Below, one piece after another: positions 17,739 through 26,052 of a stretch of DNA of 64,000 nucleotides. The stretch covers positions 558,001 to 622,000 of the forward strand of contig NZ_PJBE01000013.1 of assembly GCF_002836205.1 (NCBI RefSeq). Direction: 5' to 3'. The first letter of the stretch is position 1. Each line of letters starts with the position of its first letter. Below the pieces are notes generated by a model. It was not told the origin of the DNA, did no database searches, and worked only from the letters and a program-made list of their open reading frames with translations. This stretch comes from Shewanella sp. Choline-02u-19. GTDB taxonomy: Bacteria > Pseudomonadota > Gammaproteobacteria > Enterobacterales > Shewanellaceae. The translations under genes were made by a program, and so were the position numbers.

Positions 17739-18785
17739 ATGAAAATATTAATTACAGGTGGTGCGGGTTTTATTGGTTCTGCAGTTATTCGTCATCTCAT
17801 AAAGTATACAAAATGCTCAGTGGTCAATGTAGACAAACTGACATATGCAGGCAATTTGGAATCATTATTAGACATATCTAATTCAGCTCGTTATTCTTTC
17901 GAAGAAGTTGATATTTGCAATCGTTCTGAGCTTGACAGGGTTTTAAAAGACCATAAACCTGATGCAATAATGCATTTAGCTGCAGAGTCTCATGTTGATC
18001 GCTCGATTGATGGCCCAGCAGCGTTTATCGAAACTAATATTGTCGGCACATACACTTTACTTGAAGCAACTCGTCAATATTGGCTGGTATTAGGTGAGGA
18101 AGCAAAATTAGCTTTCCGTTTTCATCATATCTCAACAGATGAGGTGTATGGTGATTTAAAGGGAACAACAGACCTATTTACAGAAACAACATCTTATGCG
18201 CCAAGTAGCCCCTATTCAGCCTCTAAGGCGTCGAGTGACCATTTGGTCAGAGCTTGGCTGCGAACTTATGGTTTGCCAACCATTATAACAAATTGTTCAA
18301 ACAATTACGGACCCTACCATTTTCCTGAAAAATTGATCCCATTAGTTATCTTAAATGCATTAGAAGGCAAGCCTTTACCAATATATGGCAAAGGTGATCA
18401 AATTCGAGATTGGTTATACGTAGAAGATCATGCTCGCGCATTATATAAAGTTGTGACAGAAGGAAAAGTTGGTGAAACCTATAATATAGGTGGTCATAAC
18501 GAAAAGCAGAATATCGAGGTTGTTGAAACACTTTGTAATATTTTAAATGAGTTGGTACCCAAAGAAACAGATTACAAAGAGTTAATTACTTTTGTGACTG
18601 ATAGACCTGGTCATGATATTCGTTATGCTATCGATGCAAGTAAAATTGAGCGAGAGCTTGGTTGGGTACCTACTGAAACATTTGAAACAGGTTTAAGAAA
18701 AACAGTGGAATGGTATTTAGAAAACAGTCAGTGGTGCCATCGGGTGCAAGATGGCTCTTATCAACGTGAACGTTTAGGAGCTTAA
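17739..18785 (+). CDS. rmlB: dTDP-glucose 4,6-dehydratase
   Basis: 348 residues. NAD-binding GGAGFIGS at 7-14, HLAAESHVDRSIDGP, STDEVYGDL and YSASKASSDHLVRAW carry the family active-site Asp/Glu and YxxxK residues. It converts dTDP-glucose to dTDP-4-keto-6-deoxyglucose, the branch point to rhamnose and to 3-amino-3,6-dideoxy sugars. It is immediately followed by rmlA (one base apart) and the ketoisomerase, so here the product is likely directed to the 3-amino sugar. No rmlD is in the window. Confidence 0.95.
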   Translation: MKILITGGAGFIGSAVIRHLIKYTKCSVVNVDKLTYAGNLESLLDISNSARYSFEEVDICNRSELDRVLKDHKPDAIMHLAAESHVDRSIDGPAAFIETNIVGTYTLLEATRQYWLVLGEEAKLAFRFHHISTDEVYGDLKGTTDLFTETTSYAPSSPYSASKASSDHLVRAWLRTYGLPTIITNCSNNYGPYHFPEKLIPLVILNALEGKPLPIYGKGDQIRDWLYVEDHARALYKVVTEGKVGETYNIGGHNEKQNIEVVETLCNILNELVPKETDYKELITFVTDRPGHDIRYAIDASKIERELGWVPTETFETGLRKTVEWYLENSQWCHRVQDGSYQRERLGA

Positions 18786-18786
18786 T

Positions 18787-19659
18787 ATGAAAGGTATTGT
18801 TTTGGCTGGTGGTTCAGGAACTCGACTGTATCCAATTACAAAAGGTGTATCAAAACAGCTATTACCTGTTTATGACAAACCGATGATCTATTATCCATTA
18901 TCGGTACTTATGCTTGCAGGTATTAAAGATATATTAATCATTACTACAACTGATGACTTAGATGGATTTATTCGTCTATTAGGTGATGGGAGTGATTTTG
19001 GAATAAGCCTAAGTTATAAGATTCAAGCAAGTCCAGATGGTTTAGCGCAAGCCTTTATTATTGGTGAAGAGTTTATTGGTAATGATTCTGTTTGCTTAGT
19101 ATTAGGTGATAATTTGTTTTGGGGGCAAGGTTTTTCTCCTATGTTACAAAATGCTGCATCTAAAAAAAGTGGTGCCACGGTTTTTGGTTATCAAGTACAA
19201 GATCCTGAAAGATTTGGAGTGGTAGATTTTGATGAAAATATGAAAGCTCTTTCAATCGAAGAAAAACCAGTAAAGCCCAAATCAAATTATGCAGTAACAG
19301 GGCTTTATTTCTACGATAATGATGTTGTTGAAATTGCCAAACAGGTTAAACCATCTGAACGTGGTGAATTAGAAATTACGAGTATCAATCAAGCCTATTT
19401 GGATAAAGGCTTGCTTAATGTGGAGTTGCTCGGTCGTGGCTTTGCTTGGTTAGATACAGGAACTCATGAAACACTATTAGATTCTGCAATGTTTGTGGAA
19501 ACCATAGAACGTCGTCAAGGTTATAAAATTGCCTGTTTAGAAGAAATTGCATTCAATAATGGTTGGTTAACAGCTTCTAAAATAAGAGAGTTGGCAAAGC
19601 CTATGATGAAAAATAGCTATGGCTGTTACTTAGCTGAAATGGTTAAGGAGAATGTATGA
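18787..19659 (+). CDS. rmlA: Glucose-1-phosphate thymidylyltransferase
   Basis: 290 residues with GGSGTRLYPITKGVSKQLLP at the N-terminus (nucleotide-binding loop), PMIYYPLSVLMLAGI and the late RGFAWLDTGTHETL. It makes dTDP-glucose from glucose-1-phosphate and dTTP, the substrate of RmlB. The length is normal. The stop overlaps the start of the ketoisomerase gene (ATGA), indicating translational coupling. Confidence 0.95.
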   Translation: MKGIVLAGGSGTRLYPITKGVSKQLLPVYDKPMIYYPLSVLMLAGIKDILIITTTDDLDGFIRLLGDGSDFGISLSYKIQASPDGLAQAFIIGEEFIGNDSVCLVLGDNLFWGQGFSPMLQNAASKKSGATVFGYQVQDPERFGVVDFDENMKALSIEEKPVKPKSNYAVTGLYFYDNDVVEIAKQVKPSERGELEITSINQAYLDKGLLNVELLGRGFAWLDTGTHETLLDSAMFVETIERRQGYKIACLEEIAFNNGWLTASKIRELAKPMMKNSYGCYLAEMVKENV

Positions 19660-20054
19660 GTCTAATTAATATTATTGACTTTAAATCGCTTGGTGATAAA
19701 CGTGGTGGGTTGGTAGCTTTGGAAGCTCATAAAGATATCCCCTTTGATATCAAGCGAGTGTATTATATATCGGGAACAGATTCTGGTGTTGCTAGAGGGT
19801 TTCATGCTCATAAACAATTAAAACAGGTTGCTATTTGTATTACTGGTCGCTGCAAGTTTATTATGGATGACGGTGTTCAAAAGCAAGAAGTCGTAATGAA
19901 TAATCAGACTAAAGGAATACTCATAGATAAGATGCAATGGCATGAAATGCATGACTTCAGTCATGATTGTGTTTTACTTGTATTAGCAAGTGACTGCTAC
20001 GAAGAGAGTGATTACATTCGTAACTACGACGAGTTTATTCAACTAGCAAAATAG
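19656..20054 (+). CDS. fdtA: dTDP-4-keto-6-deoxyglucose 3,4-ketoisomerase (FdtA/QdtA family)
   Basis: 132 residues, a single cupin domain of the WxcM/FdtA type. GVARGFHAHKQLKQV holds the paired active-site histidines (H50 and H52) and MDDGVQKQEV follows. The family shifts the keto group from C4 to C3, giving a 3-keto sugar with galacto (FdtA) or gluco (QdtA) configuration; I cannot tell which from sequence alone. It overlaps rmlA by four bases. With the aminotransferase at 26053 it predicts dTDP-Fuc3N or dTDP-Qui3N. Confidence 0.88.
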   Translation: MSLINIIDFKSLGDKRGGLVALEAHKDIPFDIKRVYYISGTDSGVARGFHAHKQLKQVAICITGRCKFIMDDGVQKQEVVMNNQTKGILIDKMQWHEMHDFSHDCVLLVLASDCYEESDYIRNYDEFIQLAK

Positions 20055-20101
20055 TCATTTAGACTCAATATAGCTAATTTATAAAAAATTTAAGGATAAT
20101 T

Positions 20102-20785
20102 ATGATTTATATCACCGGCGCGGCTCGTGGCATAGGTAAGTTTCTATTTGAACATTTTTCTAATGAAGGTTTAAATGTTGTTGGTACATATAATAACTCA
20201 GTGCCAGATTCAAAATTTACTGATCAGTTATCAAAAGTTGATATCACCAACCCTGAAAGTGTTGGAAATTGGCTCGCTAATAATCATGATGAGACAGGCA
20301 CTAATATCTTAATTAATTGTGCAGGTATAAATTATTCAGCTTTAGCACATAAAGCTGATTTAGACGCATGGAAAAATGTGATTAATGTCAATCTAATTGG
20401 GACATTTAATGCTATTCACTGTGCTTTACCCTTAATGAGAGAAAACGGTTACGGTAGAATTATCAATTTTTCATCCGTAGTTGGTCAAAAAGGGGTAGCA
20501 GGAACAAGTGCATATGCAGCCTCAAAATCTGCACTGTCGGGCTTGGCTAAAAGTATTGCCATTGAAAATGCTACCAAAGGCATAACTATCAATAATATCA
20601 ATTTAGGATATTTTGATATTGGTATGATCAGTGAAGTACCGGAAAAATTTCATCCTGCAATTCTAAATTCAATTCCAAGTAAAAGTTTCGGTCAACCAAA
20701 AGATATTTTAAGTACAGTTAAATACATAATTGATACAGATTATTTAAATGGTACTTCGATTGATTTGTCTGCAGGTCTTGTATAA
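20102..20785 (+). CDS. FabG-like short-chain dehydrogenase/reductase
   Basis: 227 residues. TGAARGIG at 5-12 binds NAD(P), NCAG gives the conserved Asn motif, and Ser (INFSS) with YAASK forms the catalytic set. FabG-like enzymes reduce 3-ketoacyl-ACP or -CoA to 3-hydroxyacyl. Position among a ketosynthase, an acyltransferase and a mutase suggests it reduces a short beta-ketoacyl group for attachment to the amino sugar, like the reductases in 3-hydroxybutyryl-viosamine and anthrose pathways (known parallels). Its stop overlaps the next start, so the two are coupled. Confidence 0.85.
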   Translation: MIYITGAARGIGKFLFEHFSNEGLNVVGTYNNSVPDSKFTDQLSKVDITNPESVGNWLANNHDETGTNILINCAGINYSALAHKADLDAWKNVINVNLIGTFNAIHCALPLMRENGYGRIINFSSVVGQKGVAGTSAYAASKSALSGLAKSIAIENATKGITINNINLGYFDIGMISEVPEKFHPAILNSIPSKSFGQPKDILSTVKYIIDTDYLNGTSIDLSAGLV

Positions 20786-21753
20786 TGAATGTTAACAATA
20801 AAGTAGAAGACATTAGCAACGCAAAAGCTATTTTTGAAAAACGTAAAGATAAAATGTTTTTTTATTCTCAGTGTAATTTTTTGAGAAATGTGGATGCATC
20901 GACACTTTTGAATAAAACAGTCTTTGAACCTTTGTTCTCTGAGTTGGAAAGTAACGAAAGTTTACTTTTAAAAATAATTGTGGAAGATGAGATACATTAC
21001 TTTATCGTTAAAGAGCTAAAGTGGGATAGTGAATATTTTCAACTGCCCACTTTTAAACTGCAAGCTATATTATTTGACCATGGTGATGTTAATTTATTAG
21101 CAGCAGCTATTATTTTTTTTCAAAAATCTTTCTTTAAAGAACATGGGCAATACTGCTTTACGTTCATACCTAGCGAAGACATCCTAGTATTACAGGCATT
21201 AACCTTAGCAAAATTTAAATTAATTGAAACTAGGTTAACTTACTATGGTGCCAATATATCTAACTTTACAAGTGAGCGTTTTGACGTTCGCGAAGCGACT
21301 CAAAATGACATCCCTAACTTAAAGCGTGTAGCTAGCATGATGGTTAATGAATATGACCGTGTACATGCTGATCCCGCCATTGATAATAATTTAGCAGATA
21401 AGTTTTTAGCGACTTATGTAGAAGAATCAATTAAAGGTTTTGCTGATGTTGTATTAGTTCCAAATGAAAAAAGCACTCAACCGGATGCTTTTGTTAGTGC
21501 AAATTATTTGAAAGGTAGTTGGGAAGATTTAGGTTGCAATGCATCTCAAATGGTACTGTCTGCTGTTTCTAATACAACTTGTAAAGGTTGGTACAAGAAA
21601 CTAATTATTGAAATGACCCATCACCTGAAAGAACAAGGCACAGATTACGTATATTTTCATCCGGCATCGACAAACAGAGCTGTTATTCATACCTATGAGA
21701 CATTAGGTTTTAAATTTGGGCAAGCTGGGCATATATTATCATTTTCTAATTAG
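20785..21753 (+). CDS. GNAT family N-acyltransferase (WecD-like C-terminal domain)
   Basis: 322 residues. The C-terminal half (about 170-320) is a GNAT domain: FDVREATQNDIPNLKRVAS starts it, and YVYFHPASTNRAVIHTYETL with GFKFGQAGHIL ends it, the same finish as dTDP-fucosamine acetyltransferase WecD. The N-terminal half is an unrecognised alpha/beta region, also as in WecD. WecD-like enzymes acylate the amino group of dTDP-amino-deoxy sugars. Here it is the best candidate to transfer the acyl group built by the neighbouring ketosynthase, reductase and mutase onto dTDP-Fuc3N/Qui3N. Substrate is inference. Confidence 0.75.
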   Translation: MNVNNKVEDISNAKAIFEKRKDKMFFYSQCNFLRNVDASTLLNKTVFEPLFSELESNESLLLKIIVEDEIHYFIVKELKWDSEYFQLPTFKLQAILFDHGDVNLLAAAIIFFQKSFFKEHGQYCFTFIPSEDILVLQALTLAKFKLIETRLTYYGANISNFTSERFDVREATQNDIPNLKRVASMMVNEYDRVHADPAIDNNLADKFLATYVEESIKGFADVVLVPNEKSTQPDAFVSANYLKGSWEDLGCNASQMVLSAVSNTTCKGWYKKLIIEMTHHLKEQGTDYVYFHPASTNRAVIHTYETLGFKFGQAGHILSFSN

Positions 21754-21816
21754 CATAAAGAAAAAACAGTGTTCCCTTTATGTTAGAAATATATTCCAAA
21801 TAACTTTCAGAGTCAT

Positions 21817-23976
21817 ATGATGTCGAAAAGAACAAATACAACACTTGCTGATTGGCAGGAGTTAATTAAGTCTAAATCAAAAACAAGCCCCTACAAAGAG
21901 TTTATCTGGAGAACACCAGAAGAAATTGATATTAAGGCTCTTTATACTAAAGCTGATACAAGCGATTTGAAATATTCAAACACTTTGCCTGGTTATCCTC
22001 CTTATGTACGTGGAACGCAGCCTAGCATGTATACAGGAAGACCTTGGACAATTCGGCAGTACGCAGGTTTTTCATCAGCTGAAGAATCAAATAAATTTTA
22101 TAAGAAGAATCTAGCAGAAGGTCAACAAGGCATTTCAGTTGCTTTCGATTTAGCTACGCATCGAGGGTATGACTCTGACCATGAACGAGTTAAGGGCGAT
22201 GTTGGTAAAGCAGGGGTTGCAATCGATCATGTAGAGGATATGAAAACTCTTTTCGATGGGATTGAATTAGATAAAGTTTCTACCTCAATGACAATGAACG
22301 GAGCGGTCTTACCAATATTAGCAAACTTTATAGTTGCAGCAGAAGAGCAAGGGGTTTCTAAAGAACATTTATCGGGGACTATTCAGAACGATATTTTGAA
22401 AGAGTTCATGGTTCGTAATACTTATATTTACCCACCTAAACAGTCAATGAAAATTGTAGGTGATATTATTGAGTATTGCACAGTTAATATGCCAAAATTT
22501 AATACTATTTCTATTTCTGGTTATCATATGCAAGAAGCAGGGGCTGATGGTGCATTAGAGTTAGCTTTTACTTTAGCTGATGGTAAAGATTATATTAGAA
22601 CCGCTTTGTCTTCAGGACTAGATATCGACTCTTTCGCTCCAAGGTTATCATTCTTTTTTGGAATCGGAATGAATTTCTATATGGAAATTGCAAAGTTGAG
22701 AGCTGCACGTTTGCTCTGGTGTAAAATAGTAGATGAATTCAGTCCTAAAAACCCTAAATCAAGTATGTTGAGAACACATTGCCAAACTTCTGGATGGTCA
22801 CTGACTGAGCAGTCTCCTTATAATAATGTGACTAGAACTACTATAGAAGCCATGGCTGCTGTTTTTGGTGGTACTCAATCATTGCATACTAATGCGCTTG
22901 ATGAGGCTATCGGGTTACCAACTGAATTTACGGCAAAAATTGCTAGAGATACACAAATTATTTTACAAGAAGAAACTGGCATAACAAATGTAATTGACCC
23001 TTGGGGGGGCTCTTACTTTATGGAAACTCTAACTCAAGAATTGGCAGATAAAGCTTGGGGAATAATTCAAGAGGTTGAAGGTTTAGGGGGAATGGCAAAG
23101 GCAATTGAAACCGGTATGCCTAAACTTAGAATAGAACAAGCTGCAGCAAAAAAACAGGCTAAGATTGATAAAGTTGAAGATGTTATCGTTGGTGTTAATA
23201 AGCATATTTCCGATATTCCTACTGAAGTGAATGCGCTGGAAATAGATAATCACCAAGTAAGAAATATGCAAATTGAAGGCTTAAAAGAATTAAGAAATAA
23301 AAGAAATGAGCAAGAGGCATTAAAATCCTTAGATAATATTTCGCAATGCGCACAAACAGGTGAAGGAAATTTATTAGCATTGTCTATTGAAGCTGCACGA
23401 TGTCGCTGTACTGTTGGTGAAATATCTTCTGCAATAGAAAAGGTCTGGGGGCGTTATCAACCGGAGATTAAGATTAACAGCGCTATTTACGGAGCTGCTT
23501 TTCAAAATGATGAAAACTGGTTGGATATAAGTGCTGATATTGATAAGTTTAAAGAGAAACATGGCAGAAGGCCACGAATGCTTGTCGCCAAGATGGGCCA
23601 GGATGGTCACGATAGAGGTGCAAAAGTTATAGCTTCTGCATTTGCTGATGTTGGATTTGATATAGACTTGTCACCTCTATTCTCTACTCCAGACGAGGTT
23701 GCAAACCAAGCTATTGAAAACGATGTTCATATTATTGGGGTTTCATCACAAGCCGCAGGCCATATGACGCTTGTACCTGAATTGTTCGAGGCATTAAAAA
23801 AATTAGAGGCAACGGATATTATTATCGTTGTTGGCGGTGTTATCCCCAAACAAGATTATAAGTTTTTGGAAGATATAGGCGTCAAAGGCATATTTGGCCC
23901 AGGGACAAAAATTCCTTTGGCTGCAAGAGCTGTAATTGATTGTATTAATGAAACAACAAATATTAGGTATGAATAG
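21817..23976 (+). CDS. Adenosylcobalamin-dependent methylmalonyl-CoA mutase (single-chain)
   Basis: 719 residues, full length for a fused catalytic plus B12 domain. The catalytic barrel spans about 30-560 and the cobalamin domain 580-719 with the base-off motif DGHDRG at 596-601. Residues that define methylmalonyl-CoA mutase in the P. shermanii enzyme are all present at a constant offset of 7: Tyr82 (Y89), Gln190 (Q197), Arg200 (R207, binds the substrate carboxylate) and His237 (H244). The Phe/Gln and Ile pairs of isobutyryl- or hydroxyisobutyryl-CoA mutases are absent. So it should interconvert succinyl-CoA and methylmalonyl-CoA. Lying between dTDP-sugar genes is unusual. The AT-rich style matches its neighbours, indicating it belongs to the variable cluster. 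Confidence 0.93.
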   Translation: MMSKRTNTTLADWQELIKSKSKTSPYKEFIWRTPEEIDIKALYTKADTSDLKYSNTLPGYPPYVRGTQPSMYTGRPWTIRQYAGFSSAEESNKFYKKNLAEGQQGISVAFDLATHRGYDSDHERVKGDVGKAGVAIDHVEDMKTLFDGIELDKVSTSMTMNGAVLPILANFIVAAEEQGVSKEHLSGTIQNDILKEFMVRNTYIYPPKQSMKIVGDIIEYCTVNMPKFNTISISGYHMQEAGADGALELAFTLADGKDYIRTALSSGLDIDSFAPRLSFFFGIGMNFYMEIAKLRAARLLWCKIVDEFSPKNPKSSMLRTHCQTSGWSLTEQSPYNNVTRTTIEAMAAVFGGTQSLHTNALDEAIGLPTEFTAKIARDTQIILQEETGITNVIDPWGGSYFMETLTQELADKAWGIIQEVEGLGGMAKAIETGMPKLRIEQAAAKKQAKIDKVEDVIVGVNKHISDIPTEVNALEIDNHQVRNMQIEGLKELRNKRNEQEALKSLDNISQCAQTGEGNLLALSIEAARCRCTVGEISSAIEKVWGRYQPEIKINSAIYGAAFQNDENWLDISADIDKFKEKHGRRPRMLVAKMGQDGHDRGAKVIASAFADVGFDIDLSPLFSTPDEVANQAIENDVHIIGVSSQAAGHMTLVPELFEALKKLEATDIIIVVGGVIPKQDYKFLEDIGVKGIFGPGTKIPLAARAVIDCINETTNIRYE

Positions 23977-24960
23977 TTGGAATCTATATTTGATGTTCAA
24001 CAGTTAAGATCTGGGAATAGGCGCGTGTTATCTAAACTTATAACTCTTATCGAAAGCACTCTTCCTGAAGATAAACTATTATCTCAAAAAATTCTTGAGA
24101 ATATTTTTGCATATTCTGGTAGCAGTATAAGGGTTGGTATTACAGGAATACCTGGCGTTGGAAAATCTACCTTTATCGAAGCTTTAGGTATGTACTTAAT
24201 TGGCTTGAATAAAAAAGTTGCAGTTATAACAATAGACCCTAGTTCACCTATTAATGGAGGGAGTATACTCGGAGATAAATCTCGGATGAACTCACTTTCA
24301 AAAGAGGTGAATGCATTTATCAGGACAAGCCCCTCATTAGGATTTTTTGGCGGGGCTGCCAGCAAAACACAAGAAACTATATTAGCCTGTGAAGTTGCAG
24401 GATATGATGTTGTTTTAGTTGAGTCTGTAGGAGTTGGACAATCAGAGTTTCAATTAGCTAATATGGTTGATTTTTTTCTTGTTTTGGGGTTGCCTAATTC
24501 CGGGGATGAACTTCAGGGTATTAAGAAAGGGATTATTGAATTAGCTGACTCTGTTGTAGTAAATAAGTGTGATGGCACTAATGAAACTTCCGCTAACCTA
24601 TCAAAATTACAATACGAAAACGCACTTTCTATTTTAAATTCCCAAGCTATTTGGAAACCAAGAGTTCAAACATGCTCAGCAATTGAGAATATTAATATAG
24701 ATGCTGTTTGGGATTTAATTTGTGAATATTGGATCTTTGGTGAGAATTCAGGCTATATCAATCAGAAACGTGCAAAACAAAATAAGAATTGGATGTGGTC
24801 TATTGTTCATGAAATGATAGACATTAAAGTGAAAGAAGTATTGAATAATGAAGATTGCGAGTCAATTGAGCGTCAAGTTATTGATAGTAAAATAACACCT
24901 TTAAATGCTGCGCAATTTTTAATGGAAAAGTTTGATAATAAATTAGGTAAAATAAAATGA
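23977..24960 (+). CDS. MeaB/ArgK-type GTPase chaperone of the B12 mutase
   Basis: About 327 residues. The G3E-type GTPase has Walker A GIPGVGKST at 57-65, the DPSSP segment, VESVGVGQSE (about 148-157) and NKCD at 196-199. MeaB proteins gate cobalamin loading and protect or repair methylmalonyl-CoA mutase. The start is unusual: TTG at 23977 directly follows the TAG stop of the mutase in the same reading frame, with no ATG before residue 72 that would keep the Walker motif. Coupled reinitiation is most likely; stop readthrough would give a mutase-GTPase fusion reminiscent of IcmF. The last codons overlap the ketosynthase start (ATGA). Confidence 0.9.
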   Translation: MESIFDVQQLRSGNRRVLSKLITLIESTLPEDKLLSQKILENIFAYSGSSIRVGITGIPGVGKSTFIEALGMYLIGLNKKVAVITIDPSSPINGGSILGDKSRMNSLSKEVNAFIRTSPSLGFFGGAASKTQETILACEVAGYDVVLVESVGVGQSEFQLANMVDFFLVLGLPNSGDELQGIKKGIIELADSVVVNKCDGTNETSANLSKLQYENALSILNSQAIWKPRVQTCSAIENINIDAVWDLICEYWIFGENSGYINQKRAKQNKNWMWSIVHEMIDIKVKEVLNNEDCESIERQVIDSKITPLNAAQFLMEKFDNKLGKIK

Positions 24961-25949
24961 AACAAATCGTTCGAAATGTAAAGATCTTAGGTACAGGGTC
25001 TTATACTCCTGAATATATTTTAACAAATGAAGAACTGTCTAAAATGGTATCTACAACACCAGACTGGATAGAAAAAAATTTAGGCATTAAAGAACGAAGA
25101 ATAGTTAAAGGGGACGAATGCACTAGTGACTTAGCTTCAAAAGCAGCGCTAAGCGCAATAGATAATGCAGGCTTAACTAAAGATGATATTGACTTAATTA
25201 TAGTTGCTACAGCGACACCCGATAGACCTGCGCCGTCTACTGCTGCAATTGTTCAAGATAAAATTTCAGCGTCTAACGCTGTAGCCTTTGATATTTCGGC
25301 TGTTTGCAGCGGATTTCTATATGGGATGTCCGTTGCTTCTGCTTTCATATCCTCGGGTGTATATGACAATGTACTAGTAATTGGTGCTGACACATTTTCA
25401 AAAATTACTGACTGGACAAGGCGTGATGCAGTTTTCTTCGGTGATGGAGCAGGTGCTGCAGTGCTAACAAATACAAAAGAGACTGAAGGGTTTCTCGCCA
25501 CTAGACTATATACAGATGGTTCGGGAAAGTTTAATTTTACTGTTCCAGCAGGTGGTTCTGAAATACCCACAACTCAAGAAACGGTTGAACAAGGTTTACA
25601 TTTTTTCCAAATGAATGGTCAGGCAGTATTCGATACTGCGACTAAAGCATTGCCTAAAGCGATTAATCAGGTTTTAGAAGACACAGGTCTGAAAGTTGAT
25701 GATATTGATTTAATGATTCCTCATCAACCATCAATAAGGATTTTACAGAAAACAGCTGAAATTATTGGTTTGCCGTTTGATAAGGTAATGACCAATATGG
25801 ACAAGTATGCAAATACTAGTGGTGGAACTATACCTATTCTTTTAGATGAAATGCATAGGTCTGGGAGAATTAAAAAGGGAGATATTATATTGTTTGCAGC
25901 CGTAGGCTCTGGTTGGGCATATGGAGCATCAATAATAAAGTGGGCATAG
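24957..25949 (+). CDS. 3-oxoacyl-ACP synthase III family ketosynthase (FabH-like)
   Basis: 330 residues of normal FabH length. Cys117 in AVCSGF, His256 in IPHQPSIRI and Asn286 in YANTSGG form the Cys-His-Asn triad of FabH. FabH condenses a short acyl-CoA with malonyl-ACP to a beta-ketoacyl product. Here, next to a methylmalonyl-CoA mutase, a reductase and an acyltransferase, it probably makes a beta-ketoacyl group (acetoacetyl or 2-methylacetoacetyl type) for sugar N-acylation. No ACP gene is nearby, so either the fatty-acid synthase ACP or a CoA extender would be used. It is distinct from housekeeping fabH, which sits with plsX and fabD. Confidence 0.9.
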   Translation: MKQIVRNVKILGTGSYTPEYILTNEELSKMVSTTPDWIEKNLGIKERRIVKGDECTSDLASKAALSAIDNAGLTKDDIDLIIVATATPDRPAPSTAAIVQDKISASNAVAFDISAVCSGFLYGMSVASAFISSGVYDNVLVIGADTFSKITDWTRRDAVFFGDGAGAAVLTNTKETEGFLATRLYTDGSGKFNFTVPAGGSEIPTTQETVEQGLHFFQMNGQAVFDTATKALPKAINQVLEDTGLKVDDIDLMIPHQPSIRILQKTAEIIGLPFDKVMTNMDKYANTSGGTIPILLDEMHRSGRIKKGDIILFAAVGSGWAYGASIIKWA

Positions 25950-26052
25950 TTAATCGTATACATTCTTAACCCCCTGTTTAAAAAAATTTATTATTCGTTT
26001 TAGCTATTTCAGTTCTATTTATAAAGGTGATACTCCTAAAGAGTATATCAAT

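Noticed and set aside
24957..25949. Housekeeping fabH
   Set aside because: It is embedded in and overlaps cluster genes, shares their AT-rich style, and lacks the plsX/fabD neighbourhood.
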